This document shows, piece after piece, positions 12,216 through 23,818 of a stretch of 64,000 bases of DNA. Made by a program: the position numbers and the translations under genes. Under the pieces are notes generated by a model. That model was not told the origin of the DNA. It saw only the letters and a program-made list of their open reading frames with translations, and ran no database searches. The stretch is from positions 4,668,696 through 4,732,695 of the forward strand of contig OX579638.1 in the NCBI GenBank assembly GCA_951230915.1, read 5' to 3'. The DNA comes from Antitrichia curtipendula (taxonomy: Eukaryota; Streptophyta; Bryopsida; Hypnales; Leucodontaceae). The stretch's first letter is position 1; every line of letters starts with the position of its first letter.

Positions 12216-13142
12216 TTGAATGGAACAACGTCGGGAACAAGCTTGAAACGACCTTCCAAACCCCCCAAAACACATCTAATGACAATGCCGAGAGCGAAGG
12301 AGGCTGCGAAAGAGAAAGGGGTGGTGCTTGACATTGAGTTGAATAGAGACATTTCCTCCCATACTTGCAAAGCATTTCTCATTGAATGCATTGTCAAATT
12401 TTATGAATCGAAAACCACTGTGTTGTTCGATAACAATTATGTTAGGTATCAGGAAGAGGGCCCAGAGAAATTCAAGGGAGATATGGCACAAAAATTCACA
12501 GATGCCTTAAACATACCTCAATGGATCTATGAAATAGAAAAGAAGGGTTTCCAACAATTTTTGAAGAACAGGGTGCAAGATGCATTGTGGAATGCGAAGG
12601 TGATTTAAAAAAAATATGGGAGGAAGCACCGTGTAGATGATGGCGCTTTTGAACATGTCATTCTGAGAGTGGACTTGTTTGTTTGCCGGTGCGCTTCGTT
12701 TGTGAAGAGACGTAATAGGGGAGGTTCAATGGGTTAGTGGAGTAGCGTTGAGGGAATTGTGGAGATGCAGCTTAGGCAACGACATCTCTTAGTGCTTCTG
12801 GAAACAACAAGGGTGATTCTGCAAGACAACAAAATCCTAAGGGTGGATATGCAATTATTTGGAGGGTCTGAATTGAAGGATGTCATGAGATATTCGCATT
12901 TCTCTTTGTTATGGATAAGATCGTTTGGAGCCAAGGTTGATGAAGCGCTACGTCTGGCAAAAAATCGCATCCAAAAATTGGATGCCCGGACGCTGCGGAA
13001 CCTCAATGTCCAGGGAATGGCTTGGCGGACGATAAAGTCTACTTGTCATAGGATGTTCGGGACCTCGCGTTCGTGTCCACTGGATGTCTGGACAACCCTG
13101 TTTGGAGTGGTATTTTATACAAAAACGAACTTGATCTTTTAG
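12216..13142 (+). pseudogene. Decayed protein gene, family unknown, two in-frame stops
   Basis: A single plus-strand frame of 309 codons is open except for TAA at 12606-12608 and one TAG near 12735. Composition is protein-like, rich in K, E, R and amphipathic segments (for example FKGDMAQKFTDALNIPQWI near residue 85 and DEALRLAKNRIQKLDARTL near residue 245). The region is clearly less AT-rich than its surroundings. The first ATG of the frame may not be the true start. No domain is recognised; a captured host gene or a transposon accessory gene are both possible. The final stop overlaps a sequence (TCTTTTAGGGGTTAATTAG) that also occurs at the right end of the TTAA element ending at 30432. Confidence 0.45.
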
Positions 13143-13689
13143 GGGTTAATTAGAAGAATGTAAATTTTGACTAAGGACTATTCTTTTATGGCAAGTCATA
13201 TAGATTTATTATTATAAAATTTTGGGTGTATGATTGACATTGTTGTCATTTTAGTACATGCAAGTTAAAGAATGTGTTTTTAATACTATTATTATATGAA
13301 AAATGCTTATTGGAGACACCTCAACTTTTTTGGGGGGTTCATATTTTTTTTGTTCAAACTACTATGTTTCTTCAAAAAAAATTTCCATTTCAGTCTTCTA
13401 CCCCCTCCCATCCACCCGACAATCCGACCACGCGATGGCTTGTCCAACCGTCCATTGGACGAGTGAACATAAAAATATGGTATGTCAAATGACGTCCTAG
13501 GATCAGCACCCATGTCCAGAGGGACGCCAGGATGCCATGTCAGCCCTAATTTTGACCAGGACAACACAACCAAATCAACTAAAATGAACAACAAATTTCA
13601 GTTATATTTTGTTGTTTTGGTCATGAAATTTTCTAATGGTGTCAGAATGAAGACAATAGATTTTGTAAAATAGAACAATTTAATCTATC
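13143..13689. other. Intergenic
   Basis: No convincing frame on either strand. The open frames at 13274-13594 look like chance. Confidence 0.5.
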
Positions 13690-13921
13690 CACTACAAGAG
13701 AAAGGGGTGTTTTAAGTATAGTCCTAGAGATAAGATTTTAAATAATGATCTTTTTAAGAGACTTTTAGTAAGAATTTATTTGACACACGTGTCTTTTTAG
13801 TAAAATTTTACTAAAAAGACACGTGTTTCAAATAAATTCTTACTAAAAGTCTCCTGTAAAGGTCATAACTTAAAATCTTATCTCTAGGACTATACTTAAA
13901 ACATCCCTTTCTCTTGTAGTG
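13690..13921. mobile_element. Foldback MITE with CACTA termini
   Basis: The element begins CACTACAAGAG and ends CTCTTGTAGTG and is an almost perfect palindrome over its whole 232 bp, with ~115-bp arms meeting near 13806. The three bases on each side, 13687-13689 and 13922-13924, are both ATC, a perfect 3-bp target duplication as made by CACTA (En/Spm) transposases. There is no coding capacity. A transcript across it would form a long hairpin. Confidence 0.9.
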
Positions 13922-13924
13922 ATC

Positions 13925-16826
13925 ATACATCACTATAGTGTGCCAAAAAAAACACCCTGTAAATCTATATTTGACTCTACATTATAATAAAACATTGTAA
14001 AAAAACACCACACTCAAAGTCAACTGCGGATTTTTTGCCACAATTTTGTGAAGGTCCACTATACGCACAATCAACTTCTTTTGCAATTTTTGACTACAAT
14101 TTTAAAATTTTGAAAGCATGAAATATACTATTAGAAAGGTATTTTCAAGACCTTTCCAAAGATATATCATACGACGCAAAATTCTAAAAATTGTAGTTGT
14201 AAATTGCAAAAAAAAGTTGCAAGCCCATGTAATGGGCCTTCACAACCCTGTGGCAAAAAGAACCACATTTGATTTTGAGTGCGGTTTATTTTACCATGTT
14301 TTGTTATAGTGCCCAAACTTGATTTTTCTTTTAGCAAATTGAATAAGTTAGAGAGTCGAAAGTTGTACAACACTGCTTGTATTAATCCTAGCAAAATAGA
14401 AAACATGTTGTTCAACTTAATGCCAAATTAATTGTAGGGAATTGTCAACCACTTTCTCCGCTCCAATTTGTAGTGCAAGCTCTAGCAATTGTCAAAAGGT
14501 AAGTAGAAGTAACAAAACTATAGAAGAAAATGTGACAATATCAATGGGATTATCAAAGAGGGACATTGAAATCAATTTGTGAAGTGGGTGATATCTACAA
14601 GAGGGAGACAAAATCATGTCACTAATTGTGTGGAATTCTATATTCTAATCAAAATACAATGTGCCGTGAATTCTTCCTATAGACATACATTTAAAAAAAA
14701 AATTGAATACACACAATCTATTGTGCAATATTTATAATATCAATTTGTTAGAGAATTGAATACACACAATCTATTGAGCAACATTTATAATATCAATTTG
14801 TTAGAGAATTGAATACATAAAATCCTAATTTGTAGCAATGAAGACCTCACTGCAAGTGGAACTCAAAACAACGTTTGTTCTGCTATCATTCTCTTCAACA
14901 ATTTATCTCCCCACTTTTGCTAAACACTTTAGATCAAAAATGTTATTCTTCTCTCACGGCCGCTTTTGAATTGTGTGTACTCTCCGTTTCATAGAATCTT
15001 GTATCCACCGGCAAGCCGGAAAAAAAGAGTCTCTTTGAGCAAGCTGCAATTCCAAGTGCATTACCTTGGCCATTCGATGAATAATGAGAGCGAACAATAC
15101 CATCGATAAAATTTGACAAACCCTCTCCCTTGGTGTAAACAACTTCTATATTAATATTTTCAATAATAAAGAGAAGAAGCTCCGACAAATGTGCAAAACA
15201 ACCCTATGCATTATCAAATTTGGAGTCTTTGGTAAAAAAAAAATTTTTTGATAAAGTTCAAGTTTTGGCTATACTTTTAGGAATATTGGAAATGACTCCT
15301 ACAATTACTTAGAGCATTGCCATTGTACGGCAGCCTAATCCCTACAACAAATGCATGATGATAGACTTTGTGAACTTGGTAGGCATTGCAACTTTGGATC
15401 CCTCTAATGTTGGCTAGCTAATCTATCTTGATTGATACCATAACTCCTTGATGAAAATTAATGATCTATTTGTGCATTAAAAGTGCTTTAATTTTTTCAA
15501 AAAAAAATTATAATTCAAACGTCAACTTAAAGAACAACATATGTATGAGGAGCTCTGTTGCCACGAAAATATGGAAGGTATTGCCAAAATAGTCAACTCC
15601 GAGCTCTATGAAAATTTCACTACACATGAAAAGTTTTGAAAGAGAAAAAAACAAACTTTGCACACTTGGTGCTTTAAAAACTATGTCTAATGCTACAATA
15701 GAGTGAAGGTGGCTCTTGGCCCCAACCCTTGAAGGCCATATTTGTTATATTGAGACTTTTTGCAAATTTTGAGACATAACGCTAGTTATTGGAAAATTCA
15801 TTTAAAAAATTAGTAATTGAATTAAATTATAAATAATGCTAAAATAGTGATTCTATAATGAAATTCTAAAAGTTGGTGTTGTTACCTATTTATAAAAAAA
15901 TACTAGTAAAGACATAAAGCGATTTATCCTCGAGTCGAGGATAAAAATGAGACTACGAAAAGTCTCAATATAACGAATATGACCTTCTTGGTGTTTTTGC
16001 CAAGTATAGGGAGTTGGGTTGGAAATGCTCTTATTATTATAAGTGGGGTCCAATATGAATAAGGCCTCATGCCAATCCAAACAAAGGATCAAAGTTGAAA
16101 TAGTTTGTTTTTAAAGAGACCTACTAAGAGTTGATTGCCTTTAGTTGTTTTTTTTGGCGATTGGCCTTTGAAAAATTTTAGTGTTAAAGGGCCTTGGAAG
16201 CTAGATGGCAAAACATGTTTTGAGTTAAAGTGCCAAATGGACTCCGCGTGAAGGATACATAACCTTTGGTGTCGCCGAACCCTTTTTCAACTTTGATGCC
16301 GCGGCTTAAAGTGAGATTGCCTAAACATGTCTAAACTCTAGTGCTCTTCATCTCAAGATCGCCAAACCGCATACCTCCTTTATGGCCGTGTAGCCCATTT
16401 TGATCGTGAATTAAATGCTGCATAGCCAAGTGGACTCTTCCTCTTGTTGCATTAAAGCCATTTTGCATCTTTCTTGTATTATCTTATCGCCAGAATTATG
16501 TTCATGGTTGAAGGCTAGTAGCCTAGAGGTTGTGAACAGGCTTTAATTTTCAATGCTAGTTAGTAGGATTAGTGTGCGATTCTTGAATGCAACAGAGTGG
16601 AGCAGAAAGCAAGTGCAAGGTACAAGTATTGCAATGAGTAGGAGCTTTCAATTTACTCGAAATGGAAAGATTTATGTTTTTGCATTCCATTTTCACTTGC
16701 TAGGCACTACTCTATGTCACTCTTGCTTCACACCATCGCCTTCACTTTCTCTTACAATCAAGTCTGTCCCTTGCTTGCTCTTGGTCTACCTGCTCAAATT
16801 ACTTCTTCACCTAATTTGCTTTGAGT
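13925..16826. other. Intergenic, with a 53-bp tandem repeat at 14701-14815
   Basis: AT-rich DNA without recognisable genes. A 53-bp unit starting AATTGAATACACACAATCTA occurs at 14701, 14754 and, in part, 14807. The frame at 14943-15188 and the one at 16553-16828 lack any recognisable content. Confidence 0.5.
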
Positions 16827-16972
16827 GATTCCTTATTTGTCCCTTTCTTCCTCTTAGTCTACCTACTTAAATTGCCTCTTTACCAAATTTGCTTTGAGTG
16901 ATTCCTTATTTGTCCCTTTCTTCCTCTTAGTCTACCTACTTAAATTGCCTCTTTACCAAATTTGCTTTGAGT
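16827..16972. repeat. 73-bp tandem repeat, two copies plus a diverged partial
   Basis: Two nearly identical copies (16827-16899 and 16900-16972) start GATTCCTTATTTGTCCC. A diverged partial copy precedes them and a stub follows. They lie about 180 bases upstream of the hAT transposase start and could be part of its 5' subterminal region or promoter. Confidence 0.9.
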
Positions 16973-18683
16973 GATTCCTTATTTCCATTTGCACAATATG
17001 CTTCAATAGTTTGCCTTTGTTTGCTTTGTGTATACCTTGCATGGGTGGCTGAGTTTGCATGCCATAGCTTACAATTTAGGATTTCTGTAGATTTAACAAA
17101 TTTGGTTTTCTTACAATTTAACAAATATGACATTCATTGTTTAGGGTGCAATGGAGGGCGATAATCCTGAGCGTGCTGAGAGAGAAGAACAAGCGGCCGC
17201 AGAGGCACTTGCAAAGAAAGAAAGAGCACGTAAGAAAAAAGTGAGGTTGGAAGTAATGGCTCAAGCGATAACAAGAAAAGTCCTCCAAGATGTAGGTGTA
17301 GGCAAACAACTTGGGAAGAAGCGAGCTAGAGAAAAACACAACATCCGATCTTTTTACAAGACGCCTAGAAATCCTTTGAACACAGTGCCTCTTCAGGAGG
17401 GTGCAAATAAGGCCATTGTTGATGTTGTTAGAGCCGAGGAGTTGGCTATCTTGGCTGCATTGAGCCTTAGCAACAATGTGTCTGTAGACACACCTCCACA
17501 TGAAGTGAGATGCAAAGGTGTGATGAGCTCGAGTGTGAAAGCCATACAAGAAACGGATGGGTTTGTGACTGTTCTTTCAAATGCTTCCGATTAAGGGGGG
17601 GGGGGGCCAAGGGAGAAAAGAACAATATTCTTGTGTTGTTATTGACTCCAGGGATTGTGAATGTATCTAGTGACTCCTCCCGCTACGTATACAATGAAGA
17701 TGATCCTAATTTCAAAGAATTTTCAAATGAAGGAAGGTAGTCTGATGTTGAGTATGGCAACTTAAGTGACAATGATGTGGAGGAACTTGAACTAGGGTCT
17801 AACACACAAGTAGGAAGTAAGAAGCAAGACCAGAAGAAGGCATGGTCATTCAAGAAAAGCTATGAGGCGACTCAAAAGTTTCAAACCAAATGGTCTGCCA
17901 AATTCCCGTGGACAGTAGGCAAGGTGGCTAATAATGAAATCATGTACCAAGTCAAGTGCATTCCTTGCTCCGAAATCGGAAGTAAGGATCGTATTCTAAG
18001 GCCGAAGTGGCATGGCTTGAAGAAACATGATATGTGTAATAAGCACAAGAAGAACATGCTTCTCTTTGTTGCCAAAAGGCCCACCACCGTTCTTCAACAA
18101 CTCAACAATGCTACTTTGGTTGAGATTAAAAGGAAATGTGTACAATTTGCAACTCTATTTCAATTGTTGTCTAATGGTTGAATTTGAGTCTAGATTTGCC
18201 TTGTATAAGCTTTTAGAAGTTCTGACCTTGCCAACAGTTCAGTGGAGCGATAGATCTGGTTGGTTGATAGCCACTCATATGTATGACTTTGTGAAAACTA
18301 GAATGAAGGAAATTATAGGTGTTGCAACTTATGTGGCTCTAACATGTGATGAAACGTCAGCTATAGATAATCACTACAACAAAACCAGTGTTTTATGACT
18401 GCAAAATATGACTGCAACGAGTCGTAAAATCGAAAAATATGACTGGCCGCAGAAATCACTGTAGATGACTGCAACATGACTGACATGAGTCATTACCGAC
18501 GAGTCACTTCAGACATCAGTCATATTTTTTGGGGGGTATAATTATCCATAATTAGCCGTATTTTGCCAACAAGGCGTATACTTTGACTATCTTTGAGGGC
18601 TTGACTATTTTTTGAGTTGTCCGGGCAAACAAAAATAAATCCTACGTGGCATGTGACTCCATGTAGTCATTTTTTTGGCTGAC

Positions 18684-18980
18684 GTGGAATATGACTGCGA
18701 TTAGTCATATTTTGGCTAACGTGGAATATGACTGCGGTCAGTCATATTTTGACTAATGTGGCATATGACTGCGGTCAGTCATATTTTGGCTGACGTGAAA
18801 TATGACTGCGGTTAGTCATATTTTGGATAATGTGGCATATGACTTTGTACAGTCATATTTTTCGTAGATGTGGAATATGACTCTTGTTAGTCATATTTTT
18901 GAATGATGTGGAATATGACTCTTGTGAGTCATATTTTACTAATGTGAAATTTGACTCTTATGAGTCATATTTTGGTTGAT
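18684..18980. repeat. Eight 36-38 bp palindromic subterminal repeats
   Basis: Units start at 18684, 18721, 18758, 18795, 18832, 18870, 18908 and 18944. Each reads GTGG/GTGA, then AATATGACT, 5-7 variable bases, AGTCATATT and a short spacer, so each has its own inverted pair. In CACTA elements such subterminal repeats are binding sites for the element's DNA-binding protein; that role here is inference. Confidence 0.92.
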
Positions 18981-19479
18981 GTGGTAGTTCATATGGATGT
19001 CATTGATAGTTTATGACTAATTGCAATCATATTTTGAAAAATACAAAGTCATATTTTGGAAAAGACTCCATGTAGTTAAAAATGAGTATATATGATTTTA
19101 GAAATATACAAAAGATAATCATATTGGTAAGGGAGAATGTAAGAAGAAAAGCAAACTCTCTTCATTGACATTTATTAGTCACCAATACAAAACATATATA
19201 CCACAATGAATCATTTCACAAAATTCAATAAGGCCTATATTTCTTACAATAATGTGAAGATGGCTCTATTGGGTTGCACGTAGCCTCCAATGACTTTGTT
19301 TCAACTTTTGGTGCCTGCATAAACAATTAGAGAAATGGGAGGTTAGTTTTTAGTGAATGAACAACAAAGCTCAACCTTCAAAGGCTTACAACAACACAAA
19401 ATATGTAGCTCAAGTTTAGGGTAGGAAAAATAAGAATGGTGATGGAGAAAACAAAAAGAAAAATAGACAAGTACTACGA

Positions 19480-19915
19480 GATAACAACAAGCAAGAGTTA
19501 AAATGCAACAAGAAACAAGAAGCAACAACTAAGACACAATAAGAAATAAGAAGCAACAACTAGGACACAACAAAAAACAAGAAGCAACAATTAAGACACA
19601 ACAAGAAACAAGAAGCAACAACTAAGATACAACAAGAAACAACAAAAAAACAAGATTTAAGATGCAAAAAAAAAAAATAAGAAGCAAGAATTAAAAAGTA
19701 ATAAGAAGAAACAAAAAACAAGAACTAAGAAGAAGAAAGAGTCAAAATATTAGAGAAAGAAAGAGTTTAGATGCAACAACAAGAAATAAGAAGCATGATT
19801 AGAACTAATAAGCAACAAGAAAGAAGAGTTAAGATGCAACAAAAGACAACAACTAAGAAGCAAAAAATAAGAAGCAATAAGAAGTATGAACTAAGAGACA
19901 ATAAAAGGCAAGGAA
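19480..19915. repeat. Purine-rich ACAAGAAAC/AAGAAGCAAC low-complexity tract
   Basis: Over 400 bases almost free of T runs, built from imperfect copies of ACAAGAAACAAGAAGCAAC, inside the CACTA-type element. No coding meaning seen. Confidence 0.8.
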
Positions 19916-19929
19916 GAAGGGCCCAAAGA

Positions 19930-20050
19930 AGTGGCGGCTAGGGTTTCAAAACCCTAAAAAAGTGGCGGCTAGGGTTTCAAAATCCTAAAAAAGTGGTGAC
20001 TAGGTTTTAAAATCCTAAAAAGTAGGTGAGTAGGATTTCAAAATCTTAAA
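19930..20050. repeat. Four ~30-bp repeats with a telo-box-like AAACCCTA core
   Basis: The unit GTGGCGGCTAGGGTTTC followed by AAAACCCTAAAA occurs four times with increasing decay. AGGGTTT/AAACCCT resembles the plant telo-box found near promoters of ribosomal-protein and cell-cycle genes. Here it lies inside the CACTA-type element. Confidence 0.8.
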
Positions 20051-21011
20051 CAATGGCTTGTCCAATTTTTTTTTGAATTGCTCGTATTTTTTGGGGGTGG
20101 CCCAAAACAAAACAAATGACACTACCATAGAAATATGACTAACAATATGACTTAGCGTTCTCCAAACATGTTCCCTACGTTCCCTATGAAATACTTTGGT
20201 GTTCCTAATGGTCGTATAGTATATACCTGTGAAGTAGAAGGCCCAAAAATGACTGACAGTCATATTTGGTAGTCATATTTTTCTTCAAGGTGTTGGCCTT
20301 CAAGAATATGACTGCAACTAGTCGTCAGTCATCCTCAGTCATATTTTTGCAGTCATAAAATACCCATTTTCTTATAGTGAATACATCGTGGATGGCGATT
20401 CACATGTATGTCATGTAGAATTGGGCTAGAGTTCCAATGCTTGTGCACTTGCAGAAGCTTGATACAGTTGGAGCTACAGCAGAAGTGCTTCTAGGGGTGA
20501 TTTTGATAGCTTTGCAAAACAAAATGGGCCTAGATGCAACTACAATTGCATCCAAGCTTGTATGTTTTGGAACTGACAGTATTAGTACATTTCATGGCTG
20601 CAAAACGGAGTAACAATAAAACTGGTGGATTTATGGGCGCCATTTATGGTAGGGGTGCATTATTATGGACATAAACTCAATCTGGCTATTCAGACCTTGA
20701 GTGAGCTCATGATCATACATGTGATTGAAGAGTTATCGAGGAGCTGTCACAACTATTTCGCCCAAAGTCCGAAGGAGTTTGCTGAATTCCATGCTCTTTC
20801 CATTTTAATGGACATGAAGGGCTTGAAGCTATTGAAGAATGTAAAGATCTGTTGGTGTAGCATGATTGCTCCCCTTTATCGTATTATAGCCAAGTATAAA
20901 AGTTTAATAGCCAAGATGGATGTAGACAAAAACTGCAAGAAATGGGATCCTCGAGCAAGAGTAAGCTTTTAGTTTTATTCATGCTTTTGTATGTTTTTGT
21001 TTTGTTTTGAT

Positions 21012-21540
21012 TAGGCGTCCTTTCATATTCTATGTTGTTTTCTATTTTTTTTTAATTATTAATAAGCTTCCCTTCATGTTCTATGTTGTTTTTTATTTTT
21101 TTAATTATTAATAGTCTTCCCTTCATGTTCTACGTTCTTTTCTATTTCTTAAAATTATCAATAGGCTTCTTTTTATGTTCTATGTTGTTTTTTATTTATT
21201 TTTAATTACTAAAATGCATCTCTTCGTGTTCTGTACTGTCTTCTATTTTTTTAAATTATTAATAGGCTTCCCTTCATGTTCTATGTTGTCCTCTATTTTA
21301 AAATTTTAAAATTATTAAAAGATTTCTCTTTGTGTTCTATATTTGTGCTGTCTTCAATTTTTTTAAATTATTAATAGGCTTTCCTTCATACTCAATGTTG
21401 ATTTCTATTTTTTTTTAATTATTAAAAGGCTTTTCTTTGTATTCTATGTCTATGTTATATTCTATTTTTTGAAATTATCAACAGGCTTCTTTTCATGTTC
21501 AATGTTGTTTTTTATTTATTTTTAAATTATTAATAAGCTT
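21012..21540. repeat. ~60-bp tandem array inside the probable hAT intron
   Basis: About nine diverged units with a core GGCTTCCCTTCATGTTCTA, then TGTTGTTTTCTATTTTTT and AATTATTAATA. The array fills most of the proposed intron 20961-21579, whose ends fit GT-AG and join two hAT-like coding parts. Confidence 0.85.
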
Positions 21541-22840
21541 TGGCTTGGATGTGTGCTGGTATAGGCTTTATTGGTCCAGTTGCTCAATCCTTACCTGTTG
21601 TTTGGTATGGCTATGTTGTTGTCGCTCTTGGAGACTATAAATGTCTTGGTGAACGCAGCTCAAAAAAGAGATATTTTTATCCAAGACTTAACGACACTTG
21701 TGACAGAGTGCAAGTTGAAGTTGTACAAGTTGTTCCTAAATCCTGGTATAGCATTCTCTAGGACCATCTTTCCTTGTGTTTAATCAACTTCAATTATTTA
21801 ATCATGAGAGTATGAAGTTGAAATTTTAGATTGACATAAACAAGCCTTTACCAACTTTGGTGTTCTTAGTGGGTGGTAAGAGCTTGCTAGCTCGTCATAA
21901 GGGGAAAAGGCTCATACAACCAAATTTCACAACTTTACTAGAGCGTATTAAATCAAATGTGACAGGTGCATATCTCTCCCTACTTGTTGCCTTTTCATTT
22001 TGTAAGTTCACATTGCGTGTACAATATGGGGCTAGGAACACCATATTTATTAAATTGAGGCTTTCACTTGAATTTAAAGCTTTCTAAACAATGAAGGATT
22101 TTTAAAACCACTTCATACTATTTCAAAAAGTTAAGAGAGTGTTCGATTCTATGAATTGCTTTGTGGCTGATTGTAGGAATGGAGCTTAGTTTTGTAACAA
22201 CTGAAATTTCAATCTAACAAATGCAATTTCTGGCTCCTTCTATGTAGAAGCGGCTACTCAAATGCTTGATGAAGTCAAATCCCGTTTCCCTTCCCATAAC
22301 CTCATGGATGCACTTGGTGTGTTGTACCTACAATATTGGCAGTATGAGAATGCTGAGGTTCATTTTAGAAAGCACTTGACTATTCTAGAGGACTTCTATT
22401 GCATGCCGAAGTGGATTGGTATGGAAGCTGATGGCAATCAAAGGCTCATCCTCCCACTCTTTAATTGTTGCAAGTTGGAAGAACAACAAATCATCTTCAA
22501 ATGTGCCATGATTCATAACTGTGATTATGTGATGGAGTTATCCCCCCTGAGTAGTAGCAAAGGTCAAGTGGTTAATCCACTAACCAAGCTTTGGAGGTCG
22601 CTAGATGCAAATCTAGTTTTGTCAAAGATCATGAATGAGTATGTGAAGTTAGCGCAACTTGCAATGGTTCACGTCCTTGGATCAGTGGAAGATGAAAGGT
22701 GCTTTTCCTCACTCACTTTTCTTAAGGATAAAGTCCGAAACAGGCTTGATGGTGACCACTTGTCCCTTGTAGTGGATATGAAAGCCCAAGAAGTATACAC
22801 ATTGGAGAATTTTCCTTACGACGCATGTTTCAAACAGTAG

Positions 22841-23815
22841 GTCCATTCAGCTAAGAGATATCGCTATGGCACAAATGCCTAGTTCAATAGAGTGCTTTCA
22901 CATCTCAACCTTTGATTGCAGAAGTGCATTATATAATCTTACTTGGATCCTAAGAATTGAATTGTATTTTGCACAAACAATTCATGTGAATCACATTTGA
23001 ATCATTGTGTTGGTCATACTTGTTGTTTCAAAGTTTTATATTTTTTATCCTTTGATTTATTCTCATTAGAGCATTGAAGTGTCACCTGCAGTTTTGTAGG
23101 TCCATTGCTCATGTTCAAGTTTTTTTGTTATGTTCCTTGTGTGTATGAACATAGTGCCATCTTAGATACATTCTTTAAAGCGGTACAACCAATATACTAC
23201 CAAATTTGTAGAAATTTGGTTAACAATATACCAGATTAGTTTTTGTGTTTGAACGTTTGTAGCCAACTGTGTATACATGTTTGTTTTCTAGTTGCCAAAT
23301 CTTGGATGGTAGGATAAATATGTATCGCCAGCTATTCTCCATTACGACTTGATTTTTTTAATAAAAATAAATGGAAAAATAAAAACTGAAAAGAAACAAA
23401 TTTGAATTGCCATATCAAACATGAAATTTTCAAATAAGTAGCCATCCAAGCATTTGATCTAAAACCAAAAAAAATCACTACACAGCGACATGCTCAAACA
23501 AATAAATAGAAGGCATTTCTCTACTATAAAAGATCAATGGTGCAGAACCTTTAGAAGTCAATTGTAGCGTGCTGCTATGGGGTTGTTCTTTGGGGTTGCT
23601 CTTAGTGGGGGGGGTTGTTTGTTTGAAACAAATGGACAATTTCCATTGCAAGGAGAAACAATACATAGAACCAAGGGACAAGCCCCGGCGAAACGTACAT
23701 TTTCAGATTTTCCAAGATTAACTTTTAAGAAGCAGAACCCAAAGACCACCTAAGAACCAACTCAATGAGTAACAGCCAAAGGCCGCACCAACGGCCTCAG
23801 TCAGGCTTTGAAGTG
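22841..23815. other. 3' flank of the hAT gene
   Basis: No gene seen. It should contain the right end of the hAT element, but a matching terminal repeat was not identified by eye. Confidence 0.4.
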
Positions 23816-23818
23816 TTA

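Larger units (their letters stand above)
18372..20379. mobile_element. Non-autonomous CACTA-type element inserted in the hAT gene
   Basis: The 2008-bp element starts CACTACAACAAAACCAGTG and ends in TAGTG; the right end read inversely is CACTATAAGAAAATGGGT. The 3 bp on each side, 18369-18371 and 20380-20382, are both AAT. ATGACTGC-type motifs are dense at both ends, in opposite orientation, as CACTA subterminal repeats are. No transposase is encoded. The interior holds a purine-rich stretch and a telo-box-like array. Removing the element with one AAT restores the hAT frame (GAT AAT ACA TCG TGG). Confidence 0.9.
17151..22840 (+). pseudogene. hAT-superfamily transposase gene, broken and interrupted
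   Basis: Fragments in order form a nearly whole hAT transposase. The ATG at 17151 opens a K/R-rich N-terminal part. A 12-base G run (17595-17606) shifts the frame. A TTF-type zinc-finger part (KFPW, then VKCIPCSE with H and C partners, 17880-18060) follows, then a frameshift near 18175 and the LTCDETSAIDN segment. A CACTA element splits the gene at 18371/20383. The frame resumes with SWMAIHMYV and then CFGTDSISTFHG (20560-20600), a hAT catalytic-domain signature, and continues to 20960. A probable intron runs from 20961 to 21579 (GTAAGC to CCAG). LLFGMAMLL and AAQKRDIFI follow. The hAT C-terminal dimerisation domain is at 22640-22790 (LGSVEDERCFSSLTFLKDKV), ending with TAG at 22838. Several stops and shifts make it non-functional. 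Terminal inverted repeats were not located. Confidence 0.85.

Noticed and set aside
13130..13150. TCTTTTAGGGGTTAATTAG as a TTAA element end
   Set aside because: Only about 19 bases match the right end of family A; the sequence to the left is a coding-like frame and no left end was found.
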